Positions 33,450 to 43,054 are shown, counted from the stretch's first letter. The stretch: 64,000 bases of DNA from DATBJJ01 sp036556425 (GCA_036556425.1 DATBJJ010000044.1:1-64000); one strand, 5' to 3'. The notes: generated from the sequence alone by a model not told the origin. Numbers and translations are program-made.

Positions 33450-34849
33450 CCAGGCCGCGAATCGGTATCTCCGCCTGTCTCCTCGGCGAGGAGGTGCGAT
33501 ACGACGGCGGGCACAAGCGCGATCCGCTGTTGACCGACGTGCTCGGCCCGCGGGTCGAGTGGGTTCCGGTCTGTCCCGAAGTGGAAATGGGATTGGGCAC
33601 GCCGCGCGAGACGCTCAAGCTCGTACGCGTCGAAGGATCGCGCGCGCTGCGCATGATCACCACGCTGACGGGCATCGATCACACCGATGGCATGAATCGA
33701 TGGGCGAAGCAACGGCTCGACGAGCTCGCGCGGGAAGAGTTGTCCGGATACATCCTCAAGAAGGACTCGCCGAGCTGCGGCGTCGAGGACGTGAAGACCT
33801 TTGGCGCCGACGGGCCGCCCGAGCGCAACGGCCGCGGGCTCTTCGCCGCCGCTCTCATGGAGCGATTTCCGTCGCTCCCGGTCGAGGACGAGGGGCGGCT
33901 CGCCGATACGAAGGTTCTCCAGGATTTCATCGCCCGCGTCTTCGCGTATCGCGAGAAGCTCGCGGTTCGGAGCTCGCGGTCCGCTGGCCTCGGCGCGGAG
34001 CCACCGCAGGGGCAGTACCGCACCGTCTCTGTGATTCACGTCGGGCGTGCGGGCCGCGCGGCGGATGGCCCGTCGGACGATCTCGCCGCCGTCGAAGAGC
34101 CGCTCGAGGTGCGATTGCACGGAAAGCCGTTCGCCGTCATCATGCGCACGCCCGGCGAGGACCGCGCGCTTGCCGTCGGCTTCCTGCTCTCGGAAGGCGT
34201 CGTTCGGAGCGCGGACGATCTCGGCGCCGTCGAGCACTGCCGCCATCCTGATTATCCCGATCGCCACAACGTCGTGGACGTGTTTCTGCTCGGCGATGCG
34301 CGCGACGCGCTCGACAACCGCACCGGCGAAGCGGAGTGGCGGAACGTCATGACGAACTCGTCCTGCGGGTTGTGCGGACGCGTGACGATCGAATCGCTGC
34401 GCACGCGCGCCATGCCGCTCGCGTCGACCTGGACGATGAGCAAAACGGTCGCGGCGAGTCTGCCGGATCTGCTTCGCGCGCGTCAGACCGTGTTCACGGG
34501 AACGGGAGGCCTGCACGCCGCGGGACTCTTCACGCCCGAGGGGAACTGCGCAGCGAGCGCCGAGGATGTGGGCCGGCACAACGCGGTCGACAAAGTCGTC
34601 GGCGCCATGCTGCTCGAGGAGCGGCTGCCGCTCGATCGATTCGCGTTGGCGGTGAGCGGCCGCGCGTCGTTCGAGATCGTGCAGAAGGCGTGGATCGCGG
34701 GCATCGGTCTCGTGTGTGCCGTGTCCGCGCCGTCGAGCCTCGCGATCGATCTCGCCAGTGAAGCCGGCATCACACTCCTGGGATTCGCGCGCGAGGGGGG
34801 GTTCAACGTCTACACACATCCATCGCGGATCGTCGATCTCAACGGGTAG
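33440..34849 (+). CDS. fdhD: DUF523-FdhD fusion protein
   Basis: One uninterrupted 469-codon frame joins two domains. Residues 1-165 form a DUF523 domain with its three conserved Cys (ISACLLG C13, PVCPE C45, SPSCG C113); a DUF523 protein (TudS) is known as a [4Fe-4S] thiouracil desulfidase. Residues about 215-469 form FdhD, the sulfurtransferase that sulfurates the molybdenum cofactor of formate dehydrogenase: VIMRTPGEDRALAVGFLLSE, the CGLCG pair C309/C312, FTGTGGLHAAGLF and EDVGRHNAVDKVVG. A linker of about 50 residues lies between. The GTG start overlaps the dehydratase gene. No formate dehydrogenase gene is in the window. Fusion of these two families is unusual in my knowledge. Confidence 0.85.
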   Translation: MELTRPRIGISACLLGEEVRYDGGHKRDPLLTDVLGPRVEWVPVCPEVEMGLGTPRETLKLVRVEGSRALRMITTLTGIDHTDGMNRWAKQRLDELAREELSGYILKKDSPSCGVEDVKTFGADGPPERNGRGLFAAALMERFPSLPVEDEGRLADTKVLQDFIARVFAYREKLAVRSSRSAGLGAEPPQGQYRTVSVIHVGRAGRAADGPSDDLAAVEEPLEVRLHGKPFAVIMRTPGEDRALAVGFLLSEGVVRSADDLGAVEHCRHPDYPDRHNVVDVFLLGDARDALDNRTGEAEWRNVMTNSSCGLCGRVTIESLRTRAMPLASTWTMSKTVAASLPDLLRARQTVFTGTGGLHAAGLFTPEGNCAASAEDVGRHNAVDKVVGAMLLEERLPLDRFALAVSGRASFEIVQKAWIAGIGLVCAVSAPSSLAIDLASEAGITLLGFAREGGFNVYTHPSRIVDLNG

Positions 34850-34869
34850 CGTCCGGCCTTAGCCAGACG
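34850..34869 (+). terminator. REP-like hairpin after fdhD
   Basis: CGTCCGGC-CTTA-GCCAGACG, a stem with one mismatch directly after the stop codon and followed by TTT. It is the likely end of the RidA operon transcript and belongs to the same hairpin family as 31278 and 63475. Confidence 0.5.
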
Positions 34870-34925
34870 TTTCGCCTGCGCCAACTCGGCTGTTCGGCTG
34901 GCACCCTCGTTGCTGCGTTGAATGG

Positions 34926-37004
34926 ATGCGGCGACGAGCTCTAGCGACTGCCGTCATCGTAATGGCCGCGCTCGGCTTTTACGCGGCGTACCGAGTCGCG
35001 GCGTTCACGATTGCCATCGCGCGCGAGCTGACCCGCGCAACGGAGCTCGCCAACATCGCGCCGCGCGCGCAAGCCACCATCGTCCTCGACCGTCGCGGAA
35101 AGCCCGCGTTCACGTTCTACGCGGAGCAGCGCATCGACGTCCCGCTCGATCGCGTGTCGCGGCACATGCGCGACGCGATCGTGGCCGTGGAGGATCGCCG
35201 CTTCTATTCGCACAACGGTCTCGATCCGGTCCGCATCGCCGCCGCCGCGTGGCACAACGTTCGCGCGCGTCGAATCCGTCAAGGCGGCAGCACGATCACG
35301 CAGCAGCTCGCGCGCGCGTCGCAGCTCAGCCCCGCGCGCACCTTCGATCGGAAGATCAAAGAGGCGATGATCGCGATCCACTTGGAGGAGCGCTACTCGA
35401 AGGAGCAGATCCTCGAGGAGTACCTCAACACCGTGTACTTCGGCGACGGCCACTACGGCGTCGAGTCCGCGGCGCAGGGGTACTTTCGAAAGCCGGCGGT
35501 CGATCTCGCGCCGGCCGAAGCGGCGCTGCTCGCCGCGCTCGTGCGTTCGCCGTCGGTCGACGCGCCGACCGTCTCGCCCGATCGCGCGCGCAATCGGCGC
35601 GACCTGGTCCTGCGGCTGATGTGGAAACAGGCGAAGCTCTCGAAGCGCGATCTCGAAGCCGCGCTCGCCGCGCCGTTGCCCGACTGCGCGCGGAGGCGCG
35701 GATCGCTCGTGAATCTTTCGGCCAGCGGCGGCGGTGAGTATTTCCAAGAAGAATTGCGGCGTCAGCTCGTGACGATGTTCGGCAACGACCGCGTGCTCCG
35801 CGGCGGTCTGCGGGTGTACTCCACGTACGATCCAGACCTTCAGCTTGCCGCGGACGAGGCCGTCCGATCGCGGATCGCCGACATCGCGAAGAGCCGCACG
35901 CGCGCGCGAGATCTGCAGGGAAGTCTCATCGCCATCGATCCCACGAACGGCGACGTGCTCGCGCTGGTCGGCGGGCGCAGCTTCGCGGAGAGCCCGTTCA
36001 ATCGCGCGACGCAGGCCCGTCGTCAGCCGGGATCGGCGTTCAAGCCGATCATCTATGCCGCGGCCCTCGAGCGCGGGTATTCACCGGGATCGCTGCTGCG
36101 CGACCTCGATACGCCGGTCGACGTGCCCGAAGGATCCTGGCTGCCCGGCGGAGAGCACGAAGATCGGGAATACACGCTGCGTTCCGCCTTGAAGGTGTCG
36201 AGCAATCGCGCGGCCGCGCAGCTCCTGCAAACCGTCGGCGTCAGCACCGCGGTGTACTACGCGCACCGCTTCGGGATCGATTCCGAGCTCCCAATGGTTC
36301 CGTCGCTGGCGCTCGGAACGGGTGAGGTCACGCTGCTCGAGCTGACCGCCGCGTATGGCGCGTTCGCGAATCACGGCTTGCGGGCGGTGCCCCGATTCAT
36401 CACGCGCGTGGACGAACCGGATGGGACGATTCTCTGGACGTCACCGGTCGAGACGACGCGCGCGATCAGCCAGACGAACGCGTTCCTGATGTCGAGCATG
36501 CTGTCGGACGTCGTGTCGGGCGGCACGGCGAACGGCGCGCGCGCCGCGGGATTCTCGCTGCCGTCCGCGGGAAAGACCGGGACGACCGACGACTATTCGG
36601 ACGCGTGGTTCATCGGATACACGCCGCATCTCCTGGCCGGCGTGTGGTTCGGGACGGATACGCCGTCGCCGATCATGAGCGGCGGGTTCGCGGGAGTCGT
36701 TGCGGTCCCGGCCTGGGCGCGGTTCATGAAGATCGCGACCAAGGGCGCGAAGCCGGATTGGTACGAGGTGCCGGCGGACCTCGAGAAGGTGGCGATCTGC
36801 CGGAGGAGCGGCGCGCGCGCGACCGACGCGTGCCGGCACGCCACGGATCTCAAATCGGTCGGCGTCCCTGGCGATTCGCTCGCGCCCGTCGATCCGCTGC
36901 CGGTCAAGGCATTCGAGCCGGTCTACGAGGATTATTTTCCGCTCGGCACCGTCCCGCCGGATCGGTGCACGCTGCACGTGTCCGTGCCGGTCAAGCCGGG
37001 CTAG
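34926..37004 (+). CDS. Penicillin-binding protein 1A family (bifunctional)
   Basis: A 692-residue bitopic protein with one N-terminal TM helix. The glycosyltransferase domain has VAVEDRRFYSHNGLDPVR and QGGSTITQQLARA; the transpeptidase has RQPGSAFKPIIYAAALE (Ser-x-x-Lys, near residue 369), SSN in LKVSSNRAAAQLL and SAGKTGTTDDYSDAW. It polymerises and cross-links peptidoglycan at the outer face of the inner membrane. A short Cys-containing tail follows (AICRRSGARATDACRHAT). The start MRRRALATA at 34926 follows a weak ribosome site. It ends sharing bases with the stop of the convergent VKOR gene. Confidence 0.94.
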   Translation: MRRRALATAVIVMAALGFYAAYRVAAFTIAIARELTRATELANIAPRAQATIVLDRRGKPAFTFYAEQRIDVPLDRVSRHMRDAIVAVEDRRFYSHNGLDPVRIAAAAWHNVRARRIRQGGSTITQQLARASQLSPARTFDRKIKEAMIAIHLEERYSKEQILEEYLNTVYFGDGHYGVESAAQGYFRKPAVDLAPAEAALLAALVRSPSVDAPTVSPDRARNRRDLVLRLMWKQAKLSKRDLEAALAAPLPDCARRRGSLVNLSASGGGEYFQEELRRQLVTMFGNDRVLRGGLRVYSTYDPDLQLAADEAVRSRIADIAKSRTRARDLQGSLIAIDPTNGDVLALVGGRSFAESPFNRATQARRQPGSAFKPIIYAAALERGYSPGSLLRDLDTPVDVPEGSWLPGGEHEDREYTLRSALKVSSNRAAAQLLQTVGVSTAVYYAHRFGIDSELPMVPSLALGTGEVTLLELTAAYGAFANHGLRAVPRFITRVDEPDGTILWTSPVETTRAISQTNAFLMSSMLSDVVSGGTANGARAAGFSLPSAGKTGTTDDYSDAWFIGYTPHLLAGVWFGTDTPSPIMSGGFAGVVAVPAWARFMKIATKGAKPDWYEVPADLEKVAICRRSGARATDACRHATDLKSVGVPGDSLAPVDPLPVKAFEPVYEDYFPLGTVPPDRCTLHVSVPVKPG

Positions 37005-37411
37005 AGCGTTCGCGCGACCAGCACCACGAACAGAACGAAGTTCGAGATGTGGCCGGTCCAGCAGATCCGGCACTGATGCCCGTTGACGATCAAGCTGCGT
37101 CCGAGGAACGCGCTCATCGCGACCGCCGGGATCGTCATGACGATCAAGATCCACGTTGGAGCGCTCGCGATCAGACCAACGGCGAGCAGACCGTACAGGA
37201 TCAAACCGAGCAGCGCATTGGGCACGCCGAGGAGCGCCGAGCGCGGGCTGCGAAAGAGCACCGCGCAGCCACCGTCGTCGAGCCTGCAGATCTCCGGTCC
37301 TGTCAGCCATCCGGGGAGGACCCGGTAGTGACCGTAGAGCGCCGCCGCGGCCGCGGTCGCGCCGCCTGCGATCGCGATCCAGATCACGACGACTGACACT
37401 GCGGACACCAA
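37001..37411 (-). CDS. Vitamin K epoxide reductase (VKOR) family protein
   Basis: A 136-residue polytopic membrane protein with about four helices. The signature residues are there: the loop pair C42 and C49 (PEICRLDDGGCAVLF), the Ser region RSPRSALLGVPNALLGL and the active CxxC, C114-R-I-C117 (HQCRICWTGHISN). Bacterial VKOR re-oxidises a DsbA-like disulfide donor with quinone and so drives periplasmic disulfide formation. No fused or adjacent thioredoxin-like partner is visible. Its GTG start lies within the last codons of the nei gene (28-base overlap), so it is probably co-translated with it. Confidence 0.9.
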   Translation of the reverse strand: MVSAVSVVVIWIAIAGGATAAAAALYGHYRVLPGWLTGPEICRLDDGGCAVLFRSPRSALLGVPNALLGLILYGLLAVGLIASAPTWILIVMTIPAVAMSAFLGRSLIVNGHQCRICWTGHISNFVLFVVLVARTL

Positions 37412-38211
37412 TAGGTCAGCCGTGCATCGGCACCTTGCTTGCGCACCTCAATCGGTGCGCCGCACTTCCGGCATGGCAGGCGCGCGCGCCCATACACCCA
37501 CAGCCGCTCGCGCGGATCGGCGCGTCGCGTCGTCCGCCGGTACCCGCCGTAGGTCGTCATCGGCGCGACGTTCGCCGACACGTTCGTGAGGAGCAGCTTC
37601 CGTCCCGTGTCGACAACACATTCGAGCTGCGCGTCATCCAACGCCCCGACTCGCGCGAACGGGTTGATGCCGCACATGAAGAGCACTTCGGATTTGTAGA
37701 CGTTGCCCAGGCCGGCGAGCACGCGTTGATTCAACAGCGCGTCGCCGATTGACGAGGACTCCCGCGCGCGAAGGCGTCGCCTCGCCTCGTCGCGATCGAA
37801 GCCGCGATCGAGGACGTCGGGTCCGAGCTTCGCGAGCACCTCGTGCTTCCGCACGCGTTCGGTGCGAATGAACTCCGCGTCTGGAATATTGAAGCCGACC
37901 GCGACGAAATCGCTCGTGGCGACGACGATCCGCATGTCGCGCGCCGGCCGGCGCCACCGCTCGCCGGGACGGTAGATGTGCCAGCTTCCGCTCATCCGCA
38001 TGTGCGTGCGCAGCACGACTCCCGCCGAGAAGTGCATGAGAAGATGTTTGCCCTTCGACTCGACTTTGTCGATAGTGCCGCCGGTGAGGGAGCGATCTTC
38101 GTGGACGCGCGTCAGCGAAGGGAAGACCGACTCGAAGCGCACGATCGGCTTGCCCGACAGCGCGCGGTGAAGCGTCGCCGCGGCGCGATAGATGGTGTCG
38201 CCTTCCGGCAT
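37384..38211 (-). CDS. nei: Fpg/Nei-family DNA glycosylase (endonuclease VIII-like)
   Basis: A 275-residue repair enzyme. The start is fixed by chemistry: MPEGDTIYR puts the catalytic Pro and Glu directly after Met, so the 38211 ATG is right and the longer frame is not. GNVYKSEVLFMCGINPF and a zinc finger (C247, C250, C269, C272) are family-typical. It removes oxidised pyrimidines and nicks the abasic site. EGDTIYR is characteristic of the Nei rather than the Fpg branch. It lies downstream of lhr on the same strand; lhr-nei neighbourhood is seen in other phyla and suggests joint work on DNA damage. Confidence 0.93.
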   Translation of the reverse strand: MPEGDTIYRAAATLHRALSGKPIVRFESVFPSLTRVHEDRSLTGGTIDKVESKGKHLLMHFSAGVVLRTHMRMSGSWHIYRPGERWRRPARDMRIVVATSDFVAVGFNIPDAEFIRTERVRKHEVLAKLGPDVLDRGFDRDEARRRLRARESSSIGDALLNQRVLAGLGNVYKSEVLFMCGINPFARVGALDDAQLECVVDTGRKLLLTNVSANVAPMTTYGGYRRTTRRADPRERLWVYGRARLPCRKCGAPIEVRKQGADARLTYWCPQCQSS

Positions 38212-38262
38212 TGGCAACGCTCGCAGATCCGTCACCCGCACCAGGCGGACGCTACCGCGGTC

Positions 38263-38345
38263 ACGACGAACACGATGGCCACGATCGACACGATGACACC
38301 TTAGGATCCTTCGTGATCTTCGTGGCCTTCGTGTCCATCGTGATT
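38263..38345. repeat. Two opposed 4 x 9-bp arrays between lhr and nei
   Basis: Left block 38263-38298: ACGACGAAC, ACGATGGCC, ACGATCGAC, ACGATGACA. Right block 38310-38345: TTCGTGATC, TTCGTGGCC, TTCGTGTCC, ATCGTGATT. Both have four contiguous 9-bp units, in opposite orientation, 11 bases apart. RNA from either strand could fold into a long imperfect hairpin. Confidence 0.85.
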
Positions 38346-38366
38346 GGCGTCAGCCCCCGTCACTCG

Positions 38367-41300
38367 TCACGCTCCTCTCTTCACTATGGGCTGACGCATG
38401 TGAAATCCCATGGCGGACGGACTGAAGCCCGCGTCGATCAGATAGGGCGCCAGGGGATGCTCCGAGGTCGGGATGCCGTTGACCTCGCCAATCAGAAGCG
38501 CCATTCGCCCCTGTTCGCCGCGCGCGAGCTGCCCGAGCCGCGTCGCGAGCGCGCGCGCCGTGACCGATCGCGCGGGCTCGTCTTCGGGCAGGACCACCGA
38601 CAGTTGTCGCGCGCCGCGGCTGATGTAGGCGGCAAGCGCGCCGTTCACGAGGACGACGACCGAGCCCACGCTGCGTGTCGGACCACGTCCGCGATCCTCC
38701 TCGGCGCGATCGCCGGGCCAGCGAAGGATGGTGCCATACGGATTCGCGGGATCCGTGGCCGACAGGACGACGACTTCGGGCTCGTCGGGCGATTCCTTCA
38801 GCGATCGCAGCAAGTCGAGCGCCGCCGGCAGCGCGAATTGCGTCGCGCCGACGCCGCTCGCGAAATAGCCGCGGCGAATCCGCCCTGCATCCTCGAGCGC
38901 CTTCAGCACGTCGTACACCGCGCTGAATCCGCCGGTGATGCCCTCGGCCGCGGCGACTTCGCGCGTGAGCACGCCATAGCGGGAGAGCAATTGCTGCGCA
39001 AGCGCGGTCGCGGCCTCGGTCGGACTGACGGGTGCGCCGACGCGATCGCTCACGAGCGACCATCGTCCTTCCGCCGCGGGCGGTGCGACCCTTCGGCTCC
39101 TGAAGCTCGGCCGCGATCCCGCGGCTGCCGCACGGGGCTTGCGGCCCCGGCGCTCGGGCGGACGCGTGAACGCGCGCAGCGCGTGGAACGTGTCGTTCGT
39201 GATCGCGCCGCGCCAGACGAGCGACCAGATCGCGTCCACCGTTTCCCCGGGATAGCCGCCGCCCCCCGCGTCGTGCACCGCCGCGAAGAACGACGCGCCG
39301 TTGTTCTCGAGGTGCTCGAGAATCGCGCGCTCGCGATCGGGAAGATCGGCGTCGATCGGAGGCTTCCGAAGCCTCGCGAGATGATCCGTCAGATACAACG
39401 CGAGTCGGCCGTCGCGCTCGCCGAGCGGCTCGATGCCGCACCACACGATCTCGCCCGCCGCGGTCAGCGCGTCAAGATCAGCAGGGTTGTAGCCGTCGAT
39501 CCGCGACGGAAGGATCTCGTTCTCGAGAATCGACGCGACGAGCGGCGCGCCCTGAAGGTTCTCCACCGTATCGAGCAGCGCGTCGAGCCCAGTCCGGCGC
39601 CGCACGACGCCTTGCCAGGTCGTGATGAGCCGGCCGAGCACGGGCGGGTCGACCGGCTCGACCTGGTGCCTCAGCTTCGCGAGCGATCGACGGCGGATCG
39701 TCTGCAGCACGTCGGGATCGCACCACTCGCGGCCGGTGCCGCCGGGCAGGAAATCCCCCTCGAGGAGGCGCCCGCTGCTCGCGAGCTCTTTCAGCAGCCC
39801 TTCGGCCATCGATCGCCCGAGCCCATAGCGCGACGCGAAGTCGGCAGCCGTGAACGGCGCATGGGTTTTCGCGAAGCGTCGAGCGACGTCCTGCGGCGCA
39901 TGGGGCACAGGCTCGAGAAACGACTCGGGCAGGCCGGGCGGCAGCGGGACGCCCAGCGCGTCGCGATAACGGCCGGCGTACTCGACCGGCACGAACCGCG
40001 CCGTGCCCGCGATCGTGACCGGCACGATCCGGCGTTCGCGGACGAGATCCGCGATCGCGCGCTCCGCGTGAACGATCGATCGCGCGGCGATTTCATCGGC
40101 CGACAGATCGCCGAGCCGCAAGAGCAGATCGTGAACGCCGTCGATCGTGCGCGCGCGGCGATCCTCGAGGCGCTGCTGCAGGGCCGCTTCGACGTCGGCA
40201 ATGGCGTCGGCGTCGAGCAGATCGCGAAGCTCTGCCTCGCCGAGGAGCTCGCGCAGCTGCGCTTGATCGATCGACAGCGCCTGCGCGCGCCGTTCGGCCA
40301 GCGGCGCGTCGCCGTCGTACAAATAGTTCGCGACGTAGCCGAAGAGCAGCGATGCCGCGAACGGCGAGGCGAGCGTTGAATCGACCGTCACCGCGCGAAT
40401 TTCACGGCGCTCCATCTTCCGCAGCGTCTCGACGAGCGCCGGGATGTCGAACACGTCGCGCAGACATTCGCGATACGCTTCCAGCAGCATCGGGAACGAT
40501 CCGTATCGCGACGCGACCGACAGGAGATCGGCCGCCCGTTTGCGCTGCTGCCAGAGCGGGCTGCGTCCACCGGGCCGCCGCTTCGGCAGGAGCAGCGCGC
40601 GGCCCGCGGCCTCTCGGAACTTGGCCGCGAACATCGCCGTGCCCCCGAGCTGACGCAGCACGAGCGCTTCGACTTCCTCGGAAGCCGGCACCATCAACTT
40701 CGGATCGGGCGGCTCGTCGGTCTCGGGAAACCGCACCACGAACCCGTCGTCGGTCCACATGGTCTCGATGTCGAGCCCCGTTTCCGCGCGAGCGCGTTCG
40801 ACGACGGCCATGGCCCACGGGGCGTGGATGCGTCCGCCGAAGGGAGAGAGAACGCAGATTCGCCAGTCCCCGAGCTCGTCGCGGCACCGCTCGATGAGAA
40901 TCGTGCGATCGTCGGGAACCGCGCCAGCGGCCGTGATCTGATCCGAGAGATATCGCACCAGGTTCTCGGCGGCTTGCGCGTCGAGATCGTGATCGCGAAC
41001 CAGACGCTGCACCGCGGCGGCCGGCGGCATCTCGACGAGCGTGCGAACCAGCTCGCCAACGGCGCGGCCGAGCTCGAGCGGACGCCCGACCGCGTCCGCC
41101 CGCCAGAACGGCATCTTGCCCGGTTCGCCCGGCGCGGGGGAGACGAGCACGCGATCGTGGGTGATCTGCTCGATGCGCCACGTCGACGCGCCAAGGAGAA
41201 ACGTCTCGCCGACGCGGCTCTCGAAGACCATTTCCTCGTCGAGCTCGCCGACGCGCGCGCCGGGACCGCGCTCGCCGGTCAAGAACACGCCGTAGAGGCC

Positions 41301-42941
41301 GCGATCGGGAATCGTTCCGCCGTTGATCACGGCCACCCGCTTGGCGCCCTCGCGCGCGGTGAGCGTGTGCTGCAAGCGATCCCACGTCAACCGCGGGCGG
41401 AGATCCGCGAAGTCGTCCGATGGATAGCGCCCCGAGAGCATGTCGAGGACGCCGTCGAACACGCTCCGGCTCAAGTCCGCGAACGGCGCCGCCTGGCGCA
41501 CCGCGTCGTACATCCGATCGACCGGCCATACGTCCATCGAGACCATCGCGACGATCTGCTGCGCGAGGACGTCGAGCGGGTTGCGCGGATAGCGGGTCGC
41601 CTCGATGCGCGCGTCGTGCATCGCGCGCGTGACCGCCGCGCACGCAACGAGGTCGCCGCGGAACTTCGGGACGATGACGCCGCGGCTGGCGGCGTCGATC
41701 GTGTGTCCGGATCGACCGATGCGCTGCATGCCGCTCGCGACCGACGGCGGCGCCTCGATCTGGATGACGAGATCGATGGCGCCCATGTCGATGCCGAGCT
41801 CGAGCGAAGAGGTGGCGACGAGGCCGCGAATCTGGCCCGCCTTGAGGCGATCCTCGACCTCGATGCGCTGCGGCCGCGCGAGCGATCCATGGTGCGAGCG
41901 GACCAGCGTCTCGCCCGCGAGCTCGTTCAGCGCGCTCGCGAGACGCTCCGCGATGCGGCGGCTGTTGACGAAGATGAGCGTCGATCGATGCGCGCGTATC
42001 AGCTCGAGGAGGCGCGGATGGATTGCCGTCCAGATCGACGAGCGCACGGCGCCCTGCGAGGCCGGACCGCTCGGAATCTCTTCGGGCTGGCCGATCTTCG
42101 CCATGTCCTCGACCGGCACGTCGATTCGAAGATCGAGCCGCTTCTTCGCGGACGTGTCGACGATCGTGACCGGCCGGTACTCCGGAGCTGCGCCGGCCGC
42201 CGTGGAGAACTCGTCGTGCACGATCGCATCCGCGTTGCGATCGGCCTCGCGCGCGGCGCCCGCCTTCGCGGCGCCGCCCAGGAATCGCGCGACCTCGTCG
42301 AGCGGACGCTGTGTCGCGGAGAGACCGATGCGCTGGAGCGGCGGCGATCCCGCGGCGCGATTCGCCTCGAGACGCTCGATCGACAGCGCGAGGTGCGCGC
42401 CGCGCTTGGTCGGCACGAGCGCGTGAATCTCGTCGATGATGACGGTCTCGACCGAGCGGAGCGCCTCGCGCGCGTTCGACGTCAGGAGCAGATACAACGA
42501 CTCCGGCGTCGTGATCAGGATCTCGGCGGGATCGCGCTGAAAGCGCGCGCGCTCGATCGCCGGCGTGTCGCCGGTGCGCACCGCGATCGACGGCGTGCGA
42601 TGCGCGTCGCCCCGCGCGGCGGCGCGGTTCGCGATCCCCGCGAGCGGCGCGCGGAGGTTGCGCTCGATGTCGATCGCGAGCGCCTTCAACGGAGAGATGT
42701 AGATGACGCGGCACCGCGGCTCCCCGCCGCGCGCCGGCTCGAACATGAGGCGGTCGATGCACCAGAGGAAGGCCGTCAGCGTCTTCCCGCTGCCCGTCGG
42801 CGCGAGGATCAGCGTCGACTGCCCCCCGGCGATCGCGGGCCAGCCGAGCACTTGCGGCGGCGTCGGCGAGGGAAACGATTCCCGAAACCAATCCGCGACG
42901 GCTGGATGGAAGCGTCCGAGAACGTCAGCGCTGCGGTCCAC
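38367..42941 (-). CDS. lhr: Lhr-like large DNA helicase
   Basis: A 1524-residue superfamily 2 helicase of full Lhr length. N-terminal motor: LILAPTGSGKTLTAFLW, YISPLKALAIDIERN, VIIDEIHALVPTKRG, LVATSSLELGIDMGAIDLV and QRIGRSGHTID. The long C-terminal part carries the Lhr-CTD layout, including RRGYFASGVGATQFALP and DPANPYGTILRWPGD. Lhr translocates 3'-5' on ssDNA and unwinds RNA-DNA hybrids; it is linked to mitomycin C and oxidative damage repair in other bacteria. The GTG start at 42941 is preceded by TAAAAT six bases upstream, so the message may be leaderless. Confidence 0.95.
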   Translation of the reverse strand: MDRSADVLGRFHPAVADWFRESFPSPTPPQVLGWPAIAGGQSTLILAPTGSGKTLTAFLWCIDRLMFEPARGGEPRCRVIYISPLKALAIDIERNLRAPLAGIANRAAARGDAHRTPSIAVRTGDTPAIERARFQRDPAEILITTPESLYLLLTSNAREALRSVETVIIDEIHALVPTKRGAHLALSIERLEANRAAGSPPLQRIGLSATQRPLDEVARFLGGAAKAGAAREADRNADAIVHDEFSTAAGAAPEYRPVTIVDTSAKKRLDLRIDVPVEDMAKIGQPEEIPSGPASQGAVRSSIWTAIHPRLLELIRAHRSTLIFVNSRRIAERLASALNELAGETLVRSHHGSLARPQRIEVEDRLKAGQIRGLVATSSLELGIDMGAIDLVIQIEAPPSVASGMQRIGRSGHTIDAASRGVIVPKFRGDLVACAAVTRAMHDARIEATRYPRNPLDVLAQQIVAMVSMDVWPVDRMYDAVRQAAPFADLSRSVFDGVLDMLSGRYPSDDFADLRPRLTWDRLQHTLTAREGAKRVAVINGGTIPDRGLYGVFLTGERGPGARVGELDEEMVFESRVGETFLLGASTWRIEQITHDRVLVSPAPGEPGKMPFWRADAVGRPLELGRAVGELVRTLVEMPPAAAVQRLVRDHDLDAQAAENLVRYLSDQITAAGAVPDDRTILIERCRDELGDWRICVLSPFGGRIHAPWAMAVVERARAETGLDIETMWTDDGFVVRFPETDEPPDPKLMVPASEEVEALVLRQLGGTAMFAAKFREAAGRALLLPKRRPGGRSPLWQQRKRAADLLSVASRYGSFPMLLEAYRECLRDVFDIPALVETLRKMERREIRAVTVDSTLASPFAASLLFGYVANYLYDGDAPLAERRAQALSIDQAQLRELLGEAELRDLLDADAIADVEAALQQRLEDRRARTIDGVHDLLLRLGDLSADEIAARSIVHAERAIADLVRERRIVPVTIAGTARFVPVEYAGRYRDALGVPLPPGLPESFLEPVPHAPQDVARRFAKTHAPFTAADFASRYGLGRSMAEGLLKELASSGRLLEGDFLPGGTGREWCDPDVLQTIRRRSLAKLRHQVEPVDPPVLGRLITTWQGVVRRRTGLDALLDTVENLQGAPLVASILENEILPSRIDGYNPADLDALTAAGEIVWCGIEPLGERDGRLALYLTDHLARLRKPPIDADLPDRERAILEHLENNGASFFAAVHDAGGGGYPGETVDAIWSLVWRGAITNDTFHALRAFTRPPERRGRKPRAAAAGSRPSFRSRRVAPPAAEGRWSLVSDRVGAPVSPTEAATALAQQLLSRYGVLTREVAAAEGITGGFSAVYDVLKALEDAGRIRRGYFASGVGATQFALPAALDLLRSLKESPDEPEVVVLSATDPANPYGTILRWPGDRAEEDRGRGPTRSVGSVVVLVNGALAAYISRGARQLSVVLPEDEPARSVTARALATRLGQLARGEQGRMALLIGEVNGIPTSEHPLAPYLIDAGFSPSAMGFHMRQPIVKRGA

Positions 42942-42947
42942 GGTTCT

Positions 42948-42953
42948 ATTTTA
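42948..42953 (-). promoter_or_regulatory. -10 element of lhr (leaderless start)
   Basis: TAAAAT on the minus strand (5 of 6 consensus), with its downstream edge six bases before the GTG start, so transcription should begin at or next to the start codon. No clear -35. Confidence 0.4.
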
Positions 42954-43054
42954 TGTGCCGCGCCCGAAGAAGATTGCTGTAGAGGCCTGAATCATGCAGA
43001 ATTGACTGTCGGTCCCTTGTACTCGACTGTTCACTTCAGCATTCGACATTGACT

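Noticed and set aside
40824..43052. Long plus-strand open frame antisense to lhr
   Set aside because: It mirrors the lhr codon pattern and gives low-complexity Arg/Asp/Glu-rich text; lhr has all helicase motifs on the other strand.
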